A DNA stretch of 64,000 bases. It comes from Vibrio rumoiensis 1S-45. GTDB taxonomy: Bacteria; Pseudomonadota; Gammaproteobacteria; Enterobacterales; Vibrionaceae. Positions within the stretch are counted from its first letter, which is position 1; each line of letters starts with the position of its first letter. Of the stretch, positions 47,737 to 58,393 are shown piece after piece. The position numbers were made by a program, and so were the translations under genes. Where the stretch lies: positions 44,236-108,235 of the forward strand of contig NZ_AJYK02000052.1 of NCBI RefSeq assembly GCF_000286955.2, given 5' to 3'. The notes beneath the pieces were generated by a model that saw only the letters and a list, made by a program, of their open reading frames with translations, did not search any database and had not been told where the DNA came from.

Positions 47737-47972
47737 GATCACAGTGGGTGATCACAAGGTTATTTATTATGATCTTAATCTGTGGGTAAATGTGTGGAGA
47801 AAGCATGTGCCTATCGTCGGATAGACACACTACATATAGTGTTAGCGGCAATGGATCGATGGGGATAAAAATGAGGTTACACACATTTAGATCAGGATCA
47901 TTACTACATGTTGTGGATCCAAATTTGAAAAAACACTTTATCAACGTAATCCACAGTTTTATCCACAAATGG
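47737..47972. other. oriC-like cluster of DnaA boxes and GATC sites
   Basis: In the 484-bp rpoH-glpE gap, three DnaA boxes or near-boxes stand at 47781-47789 (TGTGGGTAA, reverse, one mismatch), 47877-47885 (TTACACACA, one mismatch) and 47959-47967 (TTATCCACA, exact). A further TAATCCACA lies at 47947. The order, orientation and span (187 bp) copy R1-R2-R4 of oriC (188 bp). Seven GATC sites lie at 47737-47919. After the last box the sequence TTATCCACAAATGG matches oriC 197-210 in 13 of 14 bases. See findings. Confidence 0.65.
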
Positions 47973-48133
47973 TGAAAATTTAGCCATTTGGTTTGACCTT
48001 AGTTTCTATCTGTCTTTGTTTATTGTGGGATACGTTATACTGGGCGTGAATTTTGCGACCATAAGTTGAGTAGAAACAACGAAATTTAAGGTCAAGCAAT
48101 GTTAGTGTATGGATATCAAATAAAGGAAAGAAC

Positions 48134-48457
48134 ATGGATCAATTTCAACATATTAGTGTCGAACAGGCTCAACAGATGTTAACCACAGGATCGGCGGTAT
48201 TATTGGATATCCGAGACCCTCAATCTTTTGCTGTGGCACATGCTGAACAAGCGAAGCATTTAACCAATGACACTATCGTTACTTTGATGGAAGAAGTGGA
48301 ATTTGATCAACCCGTGTTGGTGATGTGCTATCACGGGATCAGCAGTCAAGGTGCGGCGCAATATTTGGTCAATCAAGGCTATGAAGAAGTGTATAGTGTA
48401 GATGGCGGTTTTGAAGCGTGGCAACGCAGCGATTTACCTATGGTGAAAATGGCGTAA
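48134..48457 (+). CDS. glpE: Thiosulfate sulfurtransferase GlpE
   Basis: A 107-residue single-domain rhodanese. The active-site cysteine C65 lies in [11 protein letters not shown], at the same position as in E. coli GlpE. It moves sulfane sulfur from thiosulfate to cyanide or thioredoxin. glpG follows 53 bp later, a pairing kept from E. coli, although no glpR or glpD is nearby here. Confidence 0.94.
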   Translation: MDQFQHISVEQAQQMLTTGSAVLLDIRDPQSFAVAHAEQAKHLTNDTIVTLMEEVEFDQPVLVMCYHGISSQGAAQYLVNQGYEEVYSVDGGFEAWQRSDLPMVKMA

Positions 48458-48510
48458 AGTCATTATCCCATATAGGTGGATTGAACAATGAGAAAATCTA
48501 GGTAGGTACT

Positions 48511-49338
48511 ATGGTTCGGTTAGTGGCTTTAAATAACCCTCGTTTAGCGCAAGCTTTCATTGATTATATGGCTTCTCGTCATATCGATGTTCAAATGCTG
48601 CCGGAAGGTGAGGGTCAGTTTGCGCTTTGGTTACAGCAATCGGAGCATCAAGTTGAAGCCGAAGCAGAATTAGCGAGATTTCTTGAAAACCCCAACGACT
48701 CTAGGTATCAAGCTGCTTCATGGGAAGTTGCGGGTTCGCGTACTCAAAAGTTTCACTATAATACGCCTAACTTTATGGCGTTGATCAAAGCGAAAGCTGG
48801 GCCTTTTACTTTGTTGATCATGCTTGCTTGCACGATTATTTACGCTCTGCAAATGTTTGGCTTTGGGGTGCAAATCTTTCAAGCTCTACACTTTCCTGCT
48901 GATCCTCAACAAAAATGGCAATTATGGCGTTGGATTTCGCATGCGTTATTACACTTCTCAATAGCGCATATTGCGTTTAATTTATTGTGGTGGTGGCAAT
49001 TTGGGGGAGATATCGAGAAAAAACTAGGCTCTGGTAAGTTGCTACAAATTTTCTTGTTATCTGCCGCTTTATCTGGCGCAGCACAATACTGGGTGGAAGG
49101 CGCGAACTTTGGTGGCTTATCGGGTGTGGTGTACGCTTTAATGGGCTATTTATGGATTATAGGTTGGCGCAGACCAGATAAGGGATTGTTTATTCCTCGC
49201 CCTTTAGTGGTGTTTATGTTGGTGTGGTTAGGCCTTGGTTTCTTACAGCCTTTCATGGCGATTGCGAATTCAGCACATTTGGCCGGTTTAATTGCAGGGT
49301 GCGGGCTAGCGGCATTGGAAGGCCGAAGCAAAGCGTAA
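48511..49338 (+). CDS. glpG: Rhomboid intramembrane protease GlpG
   Basis: A 275-residue six-helix serine protease. A cytosolic N-terminal domain (1-65) precedes the membrane core. The catalytic dyad is S204 in GGLSGVVYALMGY and H256 in ANSAHLAGLIAG; the HALLHFSIAHIAFNLLWWW helix supplies the oxyanion residues. It cleaves substrates within the membrane. Confidence 0.95.
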   Translation: MVRLVALNNPRLAQAFIDYMASRHIDVQMLPEGEGQFALWLQQSEHQVEAEAELARFLENPNDSRYQAASWEVAGSRTQKFHYNTPNFMALIKAKAGPFTLLIMLACTIIYALQMFGFGVQIFQALHFPADPQQKWQLWRWISHALLHFSIAHIAFNLLWWWQFGGDIEKKLGSGKLLQIFLLSAALSGAAQYWVEGANFGGLSGVVYALMGYLWIIGWRRPDKGLFIPRPLVVFMLVWLGLGFLQPFMAIANSAHLAGLIAGCGLAALEGRSKA

Positions 49339-49438
49339 TTCTGTGGCTTAGTTAAGCCTTTCGCGGTGAGTGGATACTCGACACTCTTTTCTCTTGTTAC
49401 AATGGTGAATTATTGCCATTGATGTTGTAAACGAAAGC

Positions 49439-49990
49439 ATGATGAAACAACGTTATTCCCAACATTTTAATATTTTTACTCGTATCGATTGGCAGCAAGT
49501 TCAATCGTTTCGCTTTTCTGACGCTTTTGATCCTGATTGGTTACTTGAGCAAGGCTCTTTGTCGCGCTTATTTTCAAAGCATTGTAATGACTTTGCGGCT
49601 CATTTAGTTACCCAACGTATTTTATCACCCGATAAGTTAACGGATTTTCAACGCGCTATGTTGTTTGAGCCTGGCTCTCCTGCACAAGAATGTTTATTGC
49701 GAGAGGTGGTATTAACTGCGGATGGTGTTCCATGGTTATTAGGTAGCACGCTGATTCCTCGTTCATCGCTGTCTGATGAGCAGTTTGATTTAACCCAGCA
49801 AGGGGAAGTGCCGCTTGGATTAACAGTGTTTCAAGCTGAAAAAGTATCTCGGGATGGTTTGCACTTAGGACAAATTCATTGTGAATTGGGTGACTTGGCT
49901 GCACGAAGTTCTCGTTTGTGGATGAACCAAAAGCCAATGCTAGTGGCGGAACTTTTTCTTCCTCCTTCACCTATTTATCGCAAGGAATGA
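49439..49990 (+). CDS. ubiC: Chorismate pyruvate-lyase
   Basis: A 183-residue enzyme that turns chorismate into 4-hydroxybenzoate, the first ubiquinone precursor. Conserved segments are [23 protein letters not shown] (with the substrate arginine) and the terminal [22 protein letters not shown]. It overlaps no other gene; ubiA starts 6 bp after its stop. Two in-frame methionines start the frame; either could be used. Confidence 0.93.
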   Translation: MMKQRYSQHFNIFTRIDWQQVQSFRFSDAFDPDWLLEQGSLSRLFSKHCNDFAAHLVTQRILSPDKLTDFQRAMLFEPGSPAQECLLREVVLTADGVPWLLGSTLIPRSSLSDEQFDLTQQGEVPLGLTVFQAEKVSRDGLHLGQIHCELGDLAARSSRLWMNQKPMLVAELFLPPSPIYRKE

Positions 49991-49995
49991 ATGCA

Positions 49996-50850
49996 ATGAG
50001 TATGACAAAAGCGGCCGCGTATTGGCAGCTCACTCGTATGAATCGTCCAATTGGGTCGTTGTTATTATTATGGCCGACGCTTTGGGCATTGCTGTTAGCT
50101 GCCGATGGTATTCCTCAATGGGATGTAACGTTGGTTTTTGTGTTGGGTGTTTTTTCTATGCGTTCAGCAGGATGCGTGATTAATGATTTTGCTGATCGCA
50201 AAGTCGATGGTCATGTTAAGCGCACCAAGAATCGCCCATTACCTTCGGGGTTGGTGAGCAGTAAAGAAGCCTTAGTCTTATTTTTTGTTTTAATTTTGGT
50301 GTCTTTTTTATTGGTGCTGAGTATGAATACGCTCACTATCCAACTTTCTTTAGTTGGTGGAGTGTTGGCGTTTATTTACCCATTTATGAAGCGTTATACC
50401 AATCTTCCGCAATTATTTTTAGGCTTGGCATTTAGTTGGGCAATACCGATGGCGTGGGCAGCTGAAGCGGGATTGCTTCCCAATGAAGTGTGGTTAGTTT
50501 TTGTGATTAATCTGCTGTGGACCATTGCCTACGACACGCAATATGCCATGGTCGACAGAGATGATGATTTAAAAATTGGCATTAAATCGACCGCTATTTT
50601 ATTTGGCCGTTTTGATAAGTTAATTATTGGATTATTGCAATTAGCGAGTTTGTTGTTATTGATGGTACTTGGATCGTGGATGGCATTATCTCAAGCTTAT
50701 TATTGGGGTATTTTGGCTGCTGCAGCCTTGTTTGTTTATCAACAGCGTTTGATTAAAGATCGTGGCCGAGACGATTGCTTTACCGCTTTTTTAAATAATA
50801 ATTATGTTGGAATGGTGATTACGATTGGGATATTGATTAGCGTTCTTTGA
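49996..50850 (+). CDS. ubiA: 4-hydroxybenzoate octaprenyltransferase
   Basis: A 284-residue, nine-helix membrane prenyltransferase that adds the polyprenyl chain to 4-hydroxybenzoate. The two Asp-rich Mg2+ sites are [20 protein letters not shown] and [16 protein letters not shown]. The start at 49996 is chosen for the AAGGA site 9 bases upstream; ATGs at 49987 and 50002 are alternatives. It follows ubiC directly, so the two steps are co-expressed. Confidence 0.95.
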   Translation: MSMTKAAAYWQLTRMNRPIGSLLLLWPTLWALLLAADGIPQWDVTLVFVLGVFSMRSAGCVINDFADRKVDGHVKRTKNRPLPSGLVSSKEALVLFFVLILVSFLLVLSMNTLTIQLSLVGGVLAFIYPFMKRYTNLPQLFLGLAFSWAIPMAWAAEAGLLPNEVWLVFVINLLWTIAYDTQYAMVDRDDDLKIGIKSTAILFGRFDKLIIGLLQLASLLLLMVLGSWMALSQAYYWGILAAAALFVYQQRLIKDRGRDDCFTAFLNNNYVGMVITIGILISVL

Positions 50851-50905
50851 TCTATATTTCTCGATGTAAGGTAGAGAAATAACCCACGTTAAACCATGAC
50901 AAACG

Positions 50906-50944
50906 AAAACGCCGCGCCATCTTAGTGATGACGCGGCGTTTTTT
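50906..50944. terminator. Bidirectional terminator between ubiA and plsB
   Basis: AACGCCGCGCCATC pairs with GATGACGCGGCGTT with one mismatch; A- and T-tracts flank it. It serves the two convergent genes. Confidence 0.9.
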
Positions 50945-50959
50945 GTTATACATCCATCA

Positions 50960-53380
50960 TTAGTTTTTCTTCAAAATACTTTCTTGTAGCGTCAGTTGTA
51001 TTTCAGGTGAAAGCAGCTCGCCCAATAGGTCGACCAGTACTTGGGTTTTGTAATGTTTATCAGCCGATTCAATGTAACCTTGTAGCTTGAGTGTTTGAAA
51101 GAAGGTGGTAAATACACCTTTATCAAAAAACTCTGGTGCATTGATGCCATGCAATCTGCCAAGACGTTGTGCGATGTTCTGGCTTTGTTGCTCTAGCGTG
51201 GACTTATCGATATCAGGTATTGCCACCAGCTGCGTTAACGCCACTGCGTAGCGCTGCAAGGTTTCAACAATCGTTCTAGAGAGCAATATGAGTGTTTGTA
51301 CTTGGCTTGGATTGATAGACAGTTCGTCTTGTTGTTCAATAATCAATTGTTGGCGTATCAGCTCATCGACCAATGAATTTACGTAGTCCTCTAATGCTTC
51401 TTGCTCATGATGTAAGAACAATTCTGCTTTTAAGAATGGATAAATTAAGGCGATAGCTTGTTGCAGCTCATTTCTTGAGATGCGTTCTTTTTGTATGACC
51501 AAGTGAGCAATTAAAGAAGGCACCGCAAATAAATGGATGATGTTATTACGGTAGTAAGTCATCAGAATAGATTGCTTACGATCAAGTGAAATAATGTCAC
51601 CTTTCTCATCACCTTCAATGACAAATTTATCCAGTTTTTGCGCATGTTCTACTAATTCAGATGCGGTTGTATTTGGTACGGTACTAGTGTCGCTGTAAGG
51701 CACTTGAGTTAACAGTGACAAGTAACAGCTGATTTGTTGCTCTAACTTCTTACGAGAAAGCGCGCGTTGATTAGAGGCCAGTAAAGCAGTTGCACATAAT
51801 GTAAGTGCATTGGTTGCAGCCGCATCGTTAATACGAGTCATCATTTGGTTGGCGAGTTTAGCCACCACTGGATTCATCCATTGTGGCTTTTGAGCGGGAT
51901 CGGCACTGTTGTCTTTGCTTGACCAACCTGGCACTTCTTCATTTAAGAATTGGTTTAAATTGATAGGCTCACCAAAGTTCACATAACCTTGTCCAAAGTT
52001 ACGCAGCTTTCGGATGGTTTTTAACACCATGCCAGCATTTTCTTTTTCTTTGCGTTTACCTGTGAGCTCTTTGGCGTAAGTCGATACTTCCATGACATGC
52101 TCATAACCAATATAAACGGGTACTAAAGTCACTGGACGATTGAGTCCACGAAGCATGGTTTGAATTGTCATAGCAAGCATGCCAGTTTTGGCTTGTAGCA
52201 AGCGGCCAGTACGTGAGCGACCGCCTTCAGAGAAGAATTCGACCGAATAACCTTTAGTAAATAGTTCTGCTAAATACTCTCGGAAGATCGTTGAATATAG
52301 CTTATTGCCTTTAAAGGTGCGTCGGATAAAGAATGCGCCACCACGACGGAAAATTGGCCCCGCGGGGAAAAAGTTCAAGTTCACACCTGCCGCAATATGT
52401 GGGGGAACCATACCTTCATGATGCAGCACATAAGACAACAGTAAGTAATCCATATGGCTACGATGACAAGGAACATAAATGATCTCGTGGCCGTCTTGAG
52501 CCAGTTTACGTACCGTGGCCATATTATTAATGTTCAAGCCTTGGTAGAGCTTATTCCATAACCAGCCTAAGAAGGTCGCGCCAGTTTTGATTAATGAATA
52601 AGAAAAGTCGGCCGCGATTTCATCGAGAATATCTTGGGCTTGCTTTTGGGCTTTCTCAATCGAGATTTTTTTCGATTTGGCTTCGTCTGCAATCGCCTGT
52701 TGGATTTCTGGTGACTTGAGTAAACGATTAAAGAGTACTTGGCGTTGAGGCAAACTTGGGCCTGACGCTGCTAGCTTTTGGCGAGAAAAGTGAATACGTG
52801 CCACACGTGCAAGTTTGTGGGCAATGGTTTCGTCTACGCCATGGGTGTCAGCCATGTATCGCAGTGAAACCACTGGGCTGAAACGGATCAAGCAGTCACG
52901 GCCAGAAGACAGTAACAAGCGTGTTTTTTGACAGGCGCTAATGGCTTCAAGGTACGGCTTTTCTTTGCCTTCTTTATTAGGCTTTCTACCCCATAACACT
53001 GAGGTAGGCAGCATTTGAATATCAAGTTCAGAGTCACCTTGGTGTAGCTTGAGCAGTTGAGTAAATAGCTCGACCGATTGTTTAGGCAGCACTTTTTTAC
53101 TTTGTTTGGTCATGCCTTTTGAGGTGAGAAAAACAAAGCGATCGTATTCTTTACCATTAATGACTAATGGAGTTAGTGGGTCAGGTAACCCAAGTGCTTT
53201 GGTTTGGGTTTGCAACGAAATAAGGTCAATATCCGAATTAAATGGCATGGCATACACGATAGGTTTACCCAAATCGAGCTGCAATTCTTCAGTCGGATTA
53301 GCTGGAATCGTTTTCCCTTTTACTAAGAAGGAAAGAGGTAGCTTGAGAAATGAACGAGAAATCATTTGTCCATAAGACAT
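50960..53380 (-). CDS. plsB: Glycerol-3-phosphate acyltransferase PlsB
   Basis: An 806-residue membrane-bound acyltransferase (807 in E. coli) that makes lysophosphatidate, the first step of phospholipid synthesis. Acyltransferase motif I HRSHMD (near residue 310), FFIRR, motif [15 protein letters not shown] and motif [10 protein letters not shown] are intact. The ATG at 53380 is chosen by family length; a TTG six codons upstream is possible. It is divergent from lexA, as in E. coli and other Vibrio. Confidence 0.96.
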   Translation of the reverse strand: MSYGQMISRSFLKLPLSFLVKGKTIPANPTEELQLDLGKPIVYAMPFNSDIDLISLQTQTKALGLPDPLTPLVINGKEYDRFVFLTSKGMTKQSKKVLPKQSVELFTQLLKLHQGDSELDIQMLPTSVLWGRKPNKEGKEKPYLEAISACQKTRLLLSSGRDCLIRFSPVVSLRYMADTHGVDETIAHKLARVARIHFSRQKLAASGPSLPQRQVLFNRLLKSPEIQQAIADEAKSKKISIEKAQKQAQDILDEIAADFSYSLIKTGATFLGWLWNKLYQGLNINNMATVRKLAQDGHEIIYVPCHRSHMDYLLLSYVLHHEGMVPPHIAAGVNLNFFPAGPIFRRGGAFFIRRTFKGNKLYSTIFREYLAELFTKGYSVEFFSEGGRSRTGRLLQAKTGMLAMTIQTMLRGLNRPVTLVPVYIGYEHVMEVSTYAKELTGKRKEKENAGMVLKTIRKLRNFGQGYVNFGEPINLNQFLNEEVPGWSSKDNSADPAQKPQWMNPVVAKLANQMMTRINDAAATNALTLCATALLASNQRALSRKKLEQQISCYLSLLTQVPYSDTSTVPNTTASELVEHAQKLDKFVIEGDEKGDIISLDRKQSILMTYYRNNIIHLFAVPSLIAHLVIQKERISRNELQQAIALIYPFLKAELFLHHEQEALEDYVNSLVDELIRQQLIIEQQDELSINPSQVQTLILLSRTIVETLQRYAVALTQLVAIPDIDKSTLEQQSQNIAQRLGRLHGINAPEFFDKGVFTTFFQTLKLQGYIESADKHYKTQVLVDLLGELLSPEIQLTLQESILKKN

Positions 53381-53599
53381 AACGTTGTATAGCCTCAAAA
53401 ATAAAAAATATAGCCGTAGACCTTGCGATCTTCGATCTTAAAAATTGCGCTGCAAGGATATCAGAAACCGAGCAAGACGAAGAGTTTATTCAAACAAAAT
53501 AGCTCGATTCAATATGAGTTTGCTCTTATCTCGCTCTAAAGTGCTTTTTCTTATGGTTGTTTAAAAAGTGATTCATTTCTCTGGAGTTATTGAAAGTTA

Positions 53600-53635
53600 C
53601 TGTATATACTCACAGTCAACTGTATAAAAAGACAG
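53600..53635 (+). promoter_or_regulatory. Two LexA (SOS) boxes upstream of lexA
   Basis: CTGT-N8-ACAG occurs at 53600-53615 and again at 53620-53635, both within 45 bp of the lexA ATG. Tandem boxes at this spot are the classical autoregulated lexA operator. Confidence 0.93.
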
Positions 53636-53642
53636 GTGGAAT

Positions 53643-54266
53643 ATGAAGCCGTTAACCCCTCGCCAGCAACAGATATTTGAACTAATAAAAGATAAGATTG
53701 ATGTAACAGGAATGCCACCGACTCGTGCTGAAATTGCTCGTGAGCTGGGGTTTCGTTCGGCAAATGCCGCGGAAGAACACTTAAAAGCGCTTGCGCGTAA
53801 AAATGTGATTGAAATTATCCCGGGTGCGTCTCGTGGTATTCGCATTGTGCAAACGGAAGAAGAAATACAAGAAGAGCTTGGTTTGCCTTTGATTGGCCAA
53901 GTGGCAGCTGGTGAGCCAATTTTGGCGCAAGAGCACGTTGAAAGCCATTATCAAGTAGATCCAACCATGTTCCGGCCTCAAGCGGATTTCTTATTACGTG
54001 TGCAAGGCATGAGTATGAAAGATATCGGTATTATTGATGGTGACTTGCTTGCTGTACATAAAACGCAAGATGTACGTGATGGGCAAGTCGTGGTTGCTCG
54101 TGTTGATGATGATGTCACCGTAAAGCGCCTAGAACGCAAAGGCTCAACGGTTTTATTGCATGCCGAGAATGAAGAGTTTAGCCCAATCCAAGTCGATTTA
54201 ACTCAACAACATCTAACGATTGAAGGAATTGCTGTCGGCATTATCCGTAATAACACTTGGATGTAA
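53643..54266 (+). CDS. lexA: SOS repressor LexA
   Basis: A 207-residue repressor-protease. A winged-helix DNA-binding domain (1-70) is followed by the cleavage site A89-G90 (QVAAGEP) and the latent protease with S124 (GMSM) and K161 (VKRL). It self-cleaves when RecA is activated. dinF lies 1 kb downstream, with a methyltransferase gene between them that E. coli lacks. Confidence 0.97.
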   Translation: MKPLTPRQQQIFELIKDKIDVTGMPPTRAEIARELGFRSANAAEEHLKALARKNVIEIIPGASRGIRIVQTEEEIQEELGLPLIGQVAAGEPILAQEHVESHYQVDPTMFRPQADFLLRVQGMSMKDIGIIDGDLLAVHKTQDVRDGQVVVARVDDDVTVKRLERKGSTVLLHAENEEFSPIQVDLTQQHLTIEGIAVGIIRNNTWM

Positions 54267-54302
54267 TTTAATCACTTGGTTAGAGTGATTTATGTTGTAA
54301 AT

Positions 54303-54321
54303 CTAATTGATAATCATTACC
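54303..54321 (+). promoter_or_regulatory. Possible Fur box upstream of the methyltransferase gene
   Basis: TTGATAATCATTACC (54307-54321) matches 13 of 14 bases of the TGATAATCATTATC half of the Fur consensus. It stands 32 bp before the start codon of the methyltransferase gene. A single half-plus match can occur by chance in AT-rich DNA. Confidence 0.45.
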
Positions 54322-54352
54322 ATCAATTAATCTCAACCATGGAGGTTAATTG

Positions 54353-55189
54353 ATGCCATCTTCACCTTCCACTTCTTCAGCAACACCAACCCAACCATTG
54401 CCTTGTACCTATCAAGTACCTGCCGATTTGCTTCAGCCATTATGGTTGCGTAGCCGTGAAAGCCTGATTGATGATGGGTTAGTTTATGATCCTATCGCGG
54501 CAAGAGCTTGCCAACGCTGTCATCTGTCGGCTGATTGTTTGGCGGGCGATATCGATCAAAAGCAATTACTCCATGCTACATTAACGCAATTGTGCGACAT
54601 AGAAGTGAAGCGTTTTTTGACTCGCCATCCTAAAGCATGGGTGATTAATGTTGGAGCAGGACTCGATACTCGTTTTTACCGGCTAGATAATGGGTTGTGT
54701 AATTGGGTTGAAGTGGATATTGATGAAACCTTAGTGTGGCGACAAAAACTTTTTCACCACAGCGAACGTTATAAAATGTTATGTGGTTCTGTTCCCGATA
54801 TGAGCTGGCTATCGCAACTGGATATTCCTGAAGATGTGCCGGTGTTAGTGGTCTGTGAACAAGCCTTACTTATGCAGCGACGAAATCAAGTCGCACATTT
54901 TGTGCAAAAAGTTGGTTGTCACTTTTCTCATGCGGAAGCGTGTTTAATACTGGCAGGCGATCGAACTCAATCTTATTGGGGAAAGCGTATGGGGTGCGCG
55001 CAATATCAACACGGCTTAAAAGATCCTGCCGCGAGCGTGGTGTCATGGCTTCCGTGGATTCACCGCATTAAGCTGCATTCACCCGTTGAGCATGATTGCA
55101 AACGATGGAGTGCTTGGCAGAGAGTCGTGTCAAAGTTGCCTTTTATGAAGCGCCGTTTAACCCCGGTTCTACTGCATGCTCGTTGGTAA
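54353..55189 (+). CDS. Leucine carboxyl methyltransferase-type SAM methyltransferase
   Basis: A 278-residue class I methyltransferase of the PPM1/LCMT (COG3315) family. The SAM site is VINVGAGLDTRFYRLDN (about 102-118), and VEVDIDE binds the SAM ribose. Residues 30-46 (WLRSRESLIDDGLVYDPIAARA) match the family N-terminus. It has a Cys cluster in ACQRCHLSADC. The substrate is unknown; family members methylate carboxylates or phenols. Start at 54353 with GGAGG 7 bases upstream. It stands between lexA and dinF and may be iron-regulated. Confidence 0.85.
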   Translation: MPSSPSTSSATPTQPLPCTYQVPADLLQPLWLRSRESLIDDGLVYDPIAARACQRCHLSADCLAGDIDQKQLLHATLTQLCDIEVKRFLTRHPKAWVINVGAGLDTRFYRLDNGLCNWVEVDIDETLVWRQKLFHHSERYKMLCGSVPDMSWLSQLDIPEDVPVLVVCEQALLMQRRNQVAHFVQKVGCHFSHAEACLILAGDRTQSYWGKRMGCAQYQHGLKDPAASVVSWLPWIHRIKLHSPVEHDCKRWSAWQRVVSKLPFMKRRLTPVLLHARW

Positions 55190-55271
55190 TCAAGACATAG
55201 TTCATTTTCTTAGTTTGATTTCTTCGTTTTCTAAAGCAAGGTAAACTGTCGCTTCATTAAGTGAGGTTTCC

Positions 55272-56621
55272 GTGATCAAACAACTCCAACATATCTTATC
55301 CAAACGCGCGCTGCACCAACAGGTGTTAGTGCTCGCTATCCCTATGGTTCTTTCCAACATTACCGTTCCTCTTTTAGGTCTGGTGGATGCGGCGGTGATC
55401 GGTCACTTAGATTATGCTTGGTATTTGGGTGGGGTGGCATTAGGTAGCACCATGATCAGTGTGACCTTTTGGTTGCTAGGCTTTCTGCGTATGGCAACGA
55501 CTGGCTTAGCCGCTCAAGCGCAAGGTGAAGAAAGCTCGCAAAAACTCGCTCAAGTTTGGCTGCAAGGTATGCTAGTGGCTTGGATTCTTGCCGGTTTATT
55601 ACTGCTTTTTCACTCTCCAATTGCTGATTTAATATTTTCCGTAAGTAATGCGAGTGAAGAAGTAAAGCACTATGGCATGCAGTATTTTTCCATTCGAGTT
55701 TGGAGTGCTCCTGCGGCATTAGCCAACTTTGTGATTTTAGGGTGGCTGCTTGGAACTCAAAATGCCAGAGCTCCGATGTACTTAGTGATCGTGACGAACC
55801 TAACCAATATTATTTTAGATATTTTGTTTGTATTGGTGTTTGATTGGAAAGTAGCCGGAGCGGCTTGGGCATCGGTGTTGGCTGATTATACTGGTTTGCT
55901 GTTGGGATTATTTTTTGTCATGCGAACGTGGCTCAAGCAGCAATTGCCTAATGTGCTGTCATTACTGCCTTCTGCTACACAAGGTTTAGGCCGCATGTTA
56001 CGTCTAAATAGTGATATTTTCTTGCGCTCTCTTTGTTTGCAAGCGGTATTTAGCTTTATGACTTTTCAAGGCGCGGCATTAGGTGATGATGTGGTGGCGG
56101 CAAATGCGGTACTAATGAGTTTTTTAATGATGGTATCGTATGGCATGGATGGATTTGCTTATGCAATGGAGGCGATGGTAGGAAAAGCGGTTGGTGCGAA
56201 GAGCCGAGATCAGCTATTACATTCATTAATTGGCACGTCATTTTGGGGGTTAATTTGTAGCTTGATATTAACTCTTTTGTTTTTGTTATTTGGTCACAAC
56301 CTGATTCGGTTAATTACGGATATCCCGAATGTACAAGCACAAGCTGATATGTATTTGCCTTGGTTGATTGTGATGCCAATTGTGTCGATGTGGTGTTTTC
56401 TTTTGGATGGTATTTTTGTGGGAGCAACCAAAGGTAAGGACATGAGAAATAGCATGTTGATCGCCATGTTGTGTTTCTTTGCTTTGTATTTCAGTTTTTC
56501 AGCATGGGGAAATCACGCTTTATGGATGTCGATGGTTTGCTTTATGGGTATGCGCGGAATTGGTTTAGCGATAATTTTCATCACTCAATGGAAAGCTGAT
56601 CGCTTTGTTGAATCCAGTTAA
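55272..56621 (+). CDS. dinF: MATE efflux transporter DinF
   Basis: A 449-residue, twelve-helix MATE family exporter of the DinF branch. It starts at GTG (55272) with GAGG upstream. The N-half PMVLSNITVPLLGLVDAAVIGHL and the C-half YGMDGFAYAMEAMVGKAVGA are typical. E. coli dinF follows lexA and is SOS-induced; here a methyltransferase gene intervenes, so co-transcription with lexA is uncertain. I see no separate LexA box upstream of it. Confidence 0.92.
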   Translation: MIKQLQHILSKRALHQQVLVLAIPMVLSNITVPLLGLVDAAVIGHLDYAWYLGGVALGSTMISVTFWLLGFLRMATTGLAAQAQGEESSQKLAQVWLQGMLVAWILAGLLLLFHSPIADLIFSVSNASEEVKHYGMQYFSIRVWSAPAALANFVILGWLLGTQNARAPMYLVIVTNLTNIILDILFVLVFDWKVAGAAWASVLADYTGLLLGLFFVMRTWLKQQLPNVLSLLPSATQGLGRMLRLNSDIFLRSLCLQAVFSFMTFQGAALGDDVVAANAVLMSFLMMVSYGMDGFAYAMEAMVGKAVGAKSRDQLLHSLIGTSFWGLICSLILTLLFLLFGHNLIRLITDIPNVQAQADMYLPWLIVMPIVSMWCFLLDGIFVGATKGKDMRNSMLIAMLCFFALYFSFSAWGNHALWMSMVCFMGMRGIGLAIIFITQWKADRFVESS

Positions 56622-56675
56622 TCTACACTCTAATAATTACTGAATTATTAAATGACAACCAAACAATAGAGATAG

Positions 56676-56704
56676 AAAAGGAGCCTAAATTCAGCTCCTT
56701 TTTT
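56676..56704. terminator. Bidirectional terminator between dinF and sthA
   Basis: AAAAGGAGC (56676-56684) pairs with GCTCCTTTT (56694-56702), with an A-tract before and a T-tract after it. Confidence 0.9.
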
Positions 56705-56738
56705 GTTTTTTATGTTGAATCATTTATTTAAATAGTCA

Positions 56739-58139
56739 TTAAAACAGACGATTTAAGCCATTAAGTGCCGCTACTCGGAACGCTTCCGCCATGGTTGGGT
56801 AGTTAAAGGTGGTGTTAACAAAATACTCGATGGTATTCGCTTTCCCTTTTTGTTCCATAATGGCTTGGCCGATGTGAATAATTTCAGCCGCTCGCTCACC
56901 AAAACAGTGGATCCCTAATATCTGTTTAGTTTCACGGTGGAATAAGATCTTCAAACTGCCAATATCTTTACCTGCGATTTGTGCTCGAGCTAGGTGTTTA
57001 AACGAGGCTCGACCAACTTCATAAGGCACTTTTGCTGCGGTTAGTTCTTGCTCTGTTTTGCCCACTGAACTGATTTCTGGAATGGTATAAATACCGGTTG
57101 GAATATCATCAATTAAGAAGTTATCGGCTTTTCCTTTGGAAATAGCTTGTGCTACAAATCGACCTTGATCATAGGCAGCACTTGCAAGGCTCGGGTAACC
57201 AATCACATCACCTACGGCATATACATGTTCAACGGCAGTTTGGTAATGCTTATTGACCGATAGCTGGCCACGAGAATCAGGGGTTAAACCCGCAGCTTCT
57301 AAATTGAGTTTATCAGTATTACCTGTTCGGCCATTGGCATACAGCAGGCAATCGGCTTTCATTTTTTTGCCTGAATCTAAATGGACGATAACCCCGTCAT
57401 CTGTACCTTCTACTTTTTGATACGTTTCATCATTGCGAATCACGACGCCACTATTCCAAAAGTGATAAGAAAGCGCATCCGATGTTTCATTATCAAGGAA
57501 AGCGAGTAGACGATCTCGGGTGTTTATTAGATCGGTTTTAACGCCCAACCCGCGGAAGATAGACGCGTATTCACAACCAATAACACCAGCACCGTATATG
57601 ATGATGTGTCTTGGGTCGTGCTTAAGGCTTAAAATGGTATCACTGTTATAAATGCGCTCATGATTAAAATCGACGTCATCGGGTTGATATGGGCGAGAGC
57701 CGGTCGCGATTACAAATTTGTCGGCGGTGTAATGTTCAAAAGTGCCATCGGTTTGTGCGACGGAAATGCTATTCGTGCCCGTGAATTGAGCGCTACCAAA
57801 TATTAATGCGCAATCATTACGGTCGTAAAAGCCTTGTCGTAAACGGGTTTGCTTATCGATAACGCTTTTAGCATGGTCGAGAATATCAGAGAAAGAAGCC
57901 GTTAAGCTGGTGTTATTTTTGCAAAAAAGTGGGTTACTGTTGAATTCAATAATACGACTTACTGCATGGCGAAGGGCTTTTGAAGGAATCGTGCCCCAGT
58001 GAGTGCAACCCCCACCAACGCTGCTTTCTTTTTCAATGATCGCTACATTTAAACCAGCTTTTGCTAGCCCCATTGCTGCGCCTTCACCGCCTGGTCCACT
58101 ACCAATGACGATGACATCAAAATGTGTCGAATCCTTCAT
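56739..58139 (-). CDS. sthA: Soluble pyridine nucleotide transhydrogenase
   Basis: A 466-residue flavoprotein (466 in E. coli SthA) that reoxidises NADPH with NAD+. The FAD motif [10 protein letters not shown] is at 13-22; [13 protein letters not shown] takes the place of the redox disulfide of related disulfide reductases (only one Cys), as known for SthA. The NAD domain [16 protein letters not shown] and the C-terminal dimer domain are complete. Divergent from fabR, as in E. coli. Confidence 0.97.
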   Translation of the reverse strand: MKDSTHFDVIVIGSGPGGEGAAMGLAKAGLNVAIIEKESSVGGGCTHWGTIPSKALRHAVSRIIEFNSNPLFCKNNTSLTASFSDILDHAKSVIDKQTRLRQGFYDRNDCALIFGSAQFTGTNSISVAQTDGTFEHYTADKFVIATGSRPYQPDDVDFNHERIYNSDTILSLKHDPRHIIIYGAGVIGCEYASIFRGLGVKTDLINTRDRLLAFLDNETSDALSYHFWNSGVVIRNDETYQKVEGTDDGVIVHLDSGKKMKADCLLYANGRTGNTDKLNLEAAGLTPDSRGQLSVNKHYQTAVEHVYAVGDVIGYPSLASAAYDQGRFVAQAISKGKADNFLIDDIPTGIYTIPEISSVGKTEQELTAAKVPYEVGRASFKHLARAQIAGKDIGSLKILFHRETKQILGIHCFGERAAEIIHIGQAIMEQKGKANTIEYFVNTTFNYPTMAEAFRVAALNGLNRLF

Positions 58140-58393
58140 GCTATTCCCTTGTTTTGCCTAATCGTTCATAAGTGCTCAAAAAAGAGAGCGACTTGATGTT
58201 ATTTAGAAGTAGGATATTAACCTATTCATTTTATGGGTAAATGATCAGCATGACAGACAGTCGTTGTGATCACATAGATCAAATATTCATAAGGAAATTT
58301 GCGAGAGGTTGTAAGGAATATTTTACTGCATCAATAGGATAAACCTCCATTTATCGGTATATTAACCGTCTGGTTGATAAGTAGAATTGAATT

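Noticed and set aside
47711..47968. 85-codon reverse frame in the rpoH-glpE gap
   Set aside because: It covers the DnaA-box array and has no ribosome site or plausible protein features; the region is better explained as a DNA-binding locus.
47737..47972. Chromosome 2 type origin (RctB sites) or crtS
   Set aside because: RctB 12-mer/11-mer arrays of the ATGATCA type are not present, and crtS is known far from oriC near lrp; the boxes here are DnaA-type.
58256..58285. CRP site between sthA and fabR
   Set aside because: TGTGATCACATAGATCA matches only one half-site at correct spacing; too weak to list as a feature.
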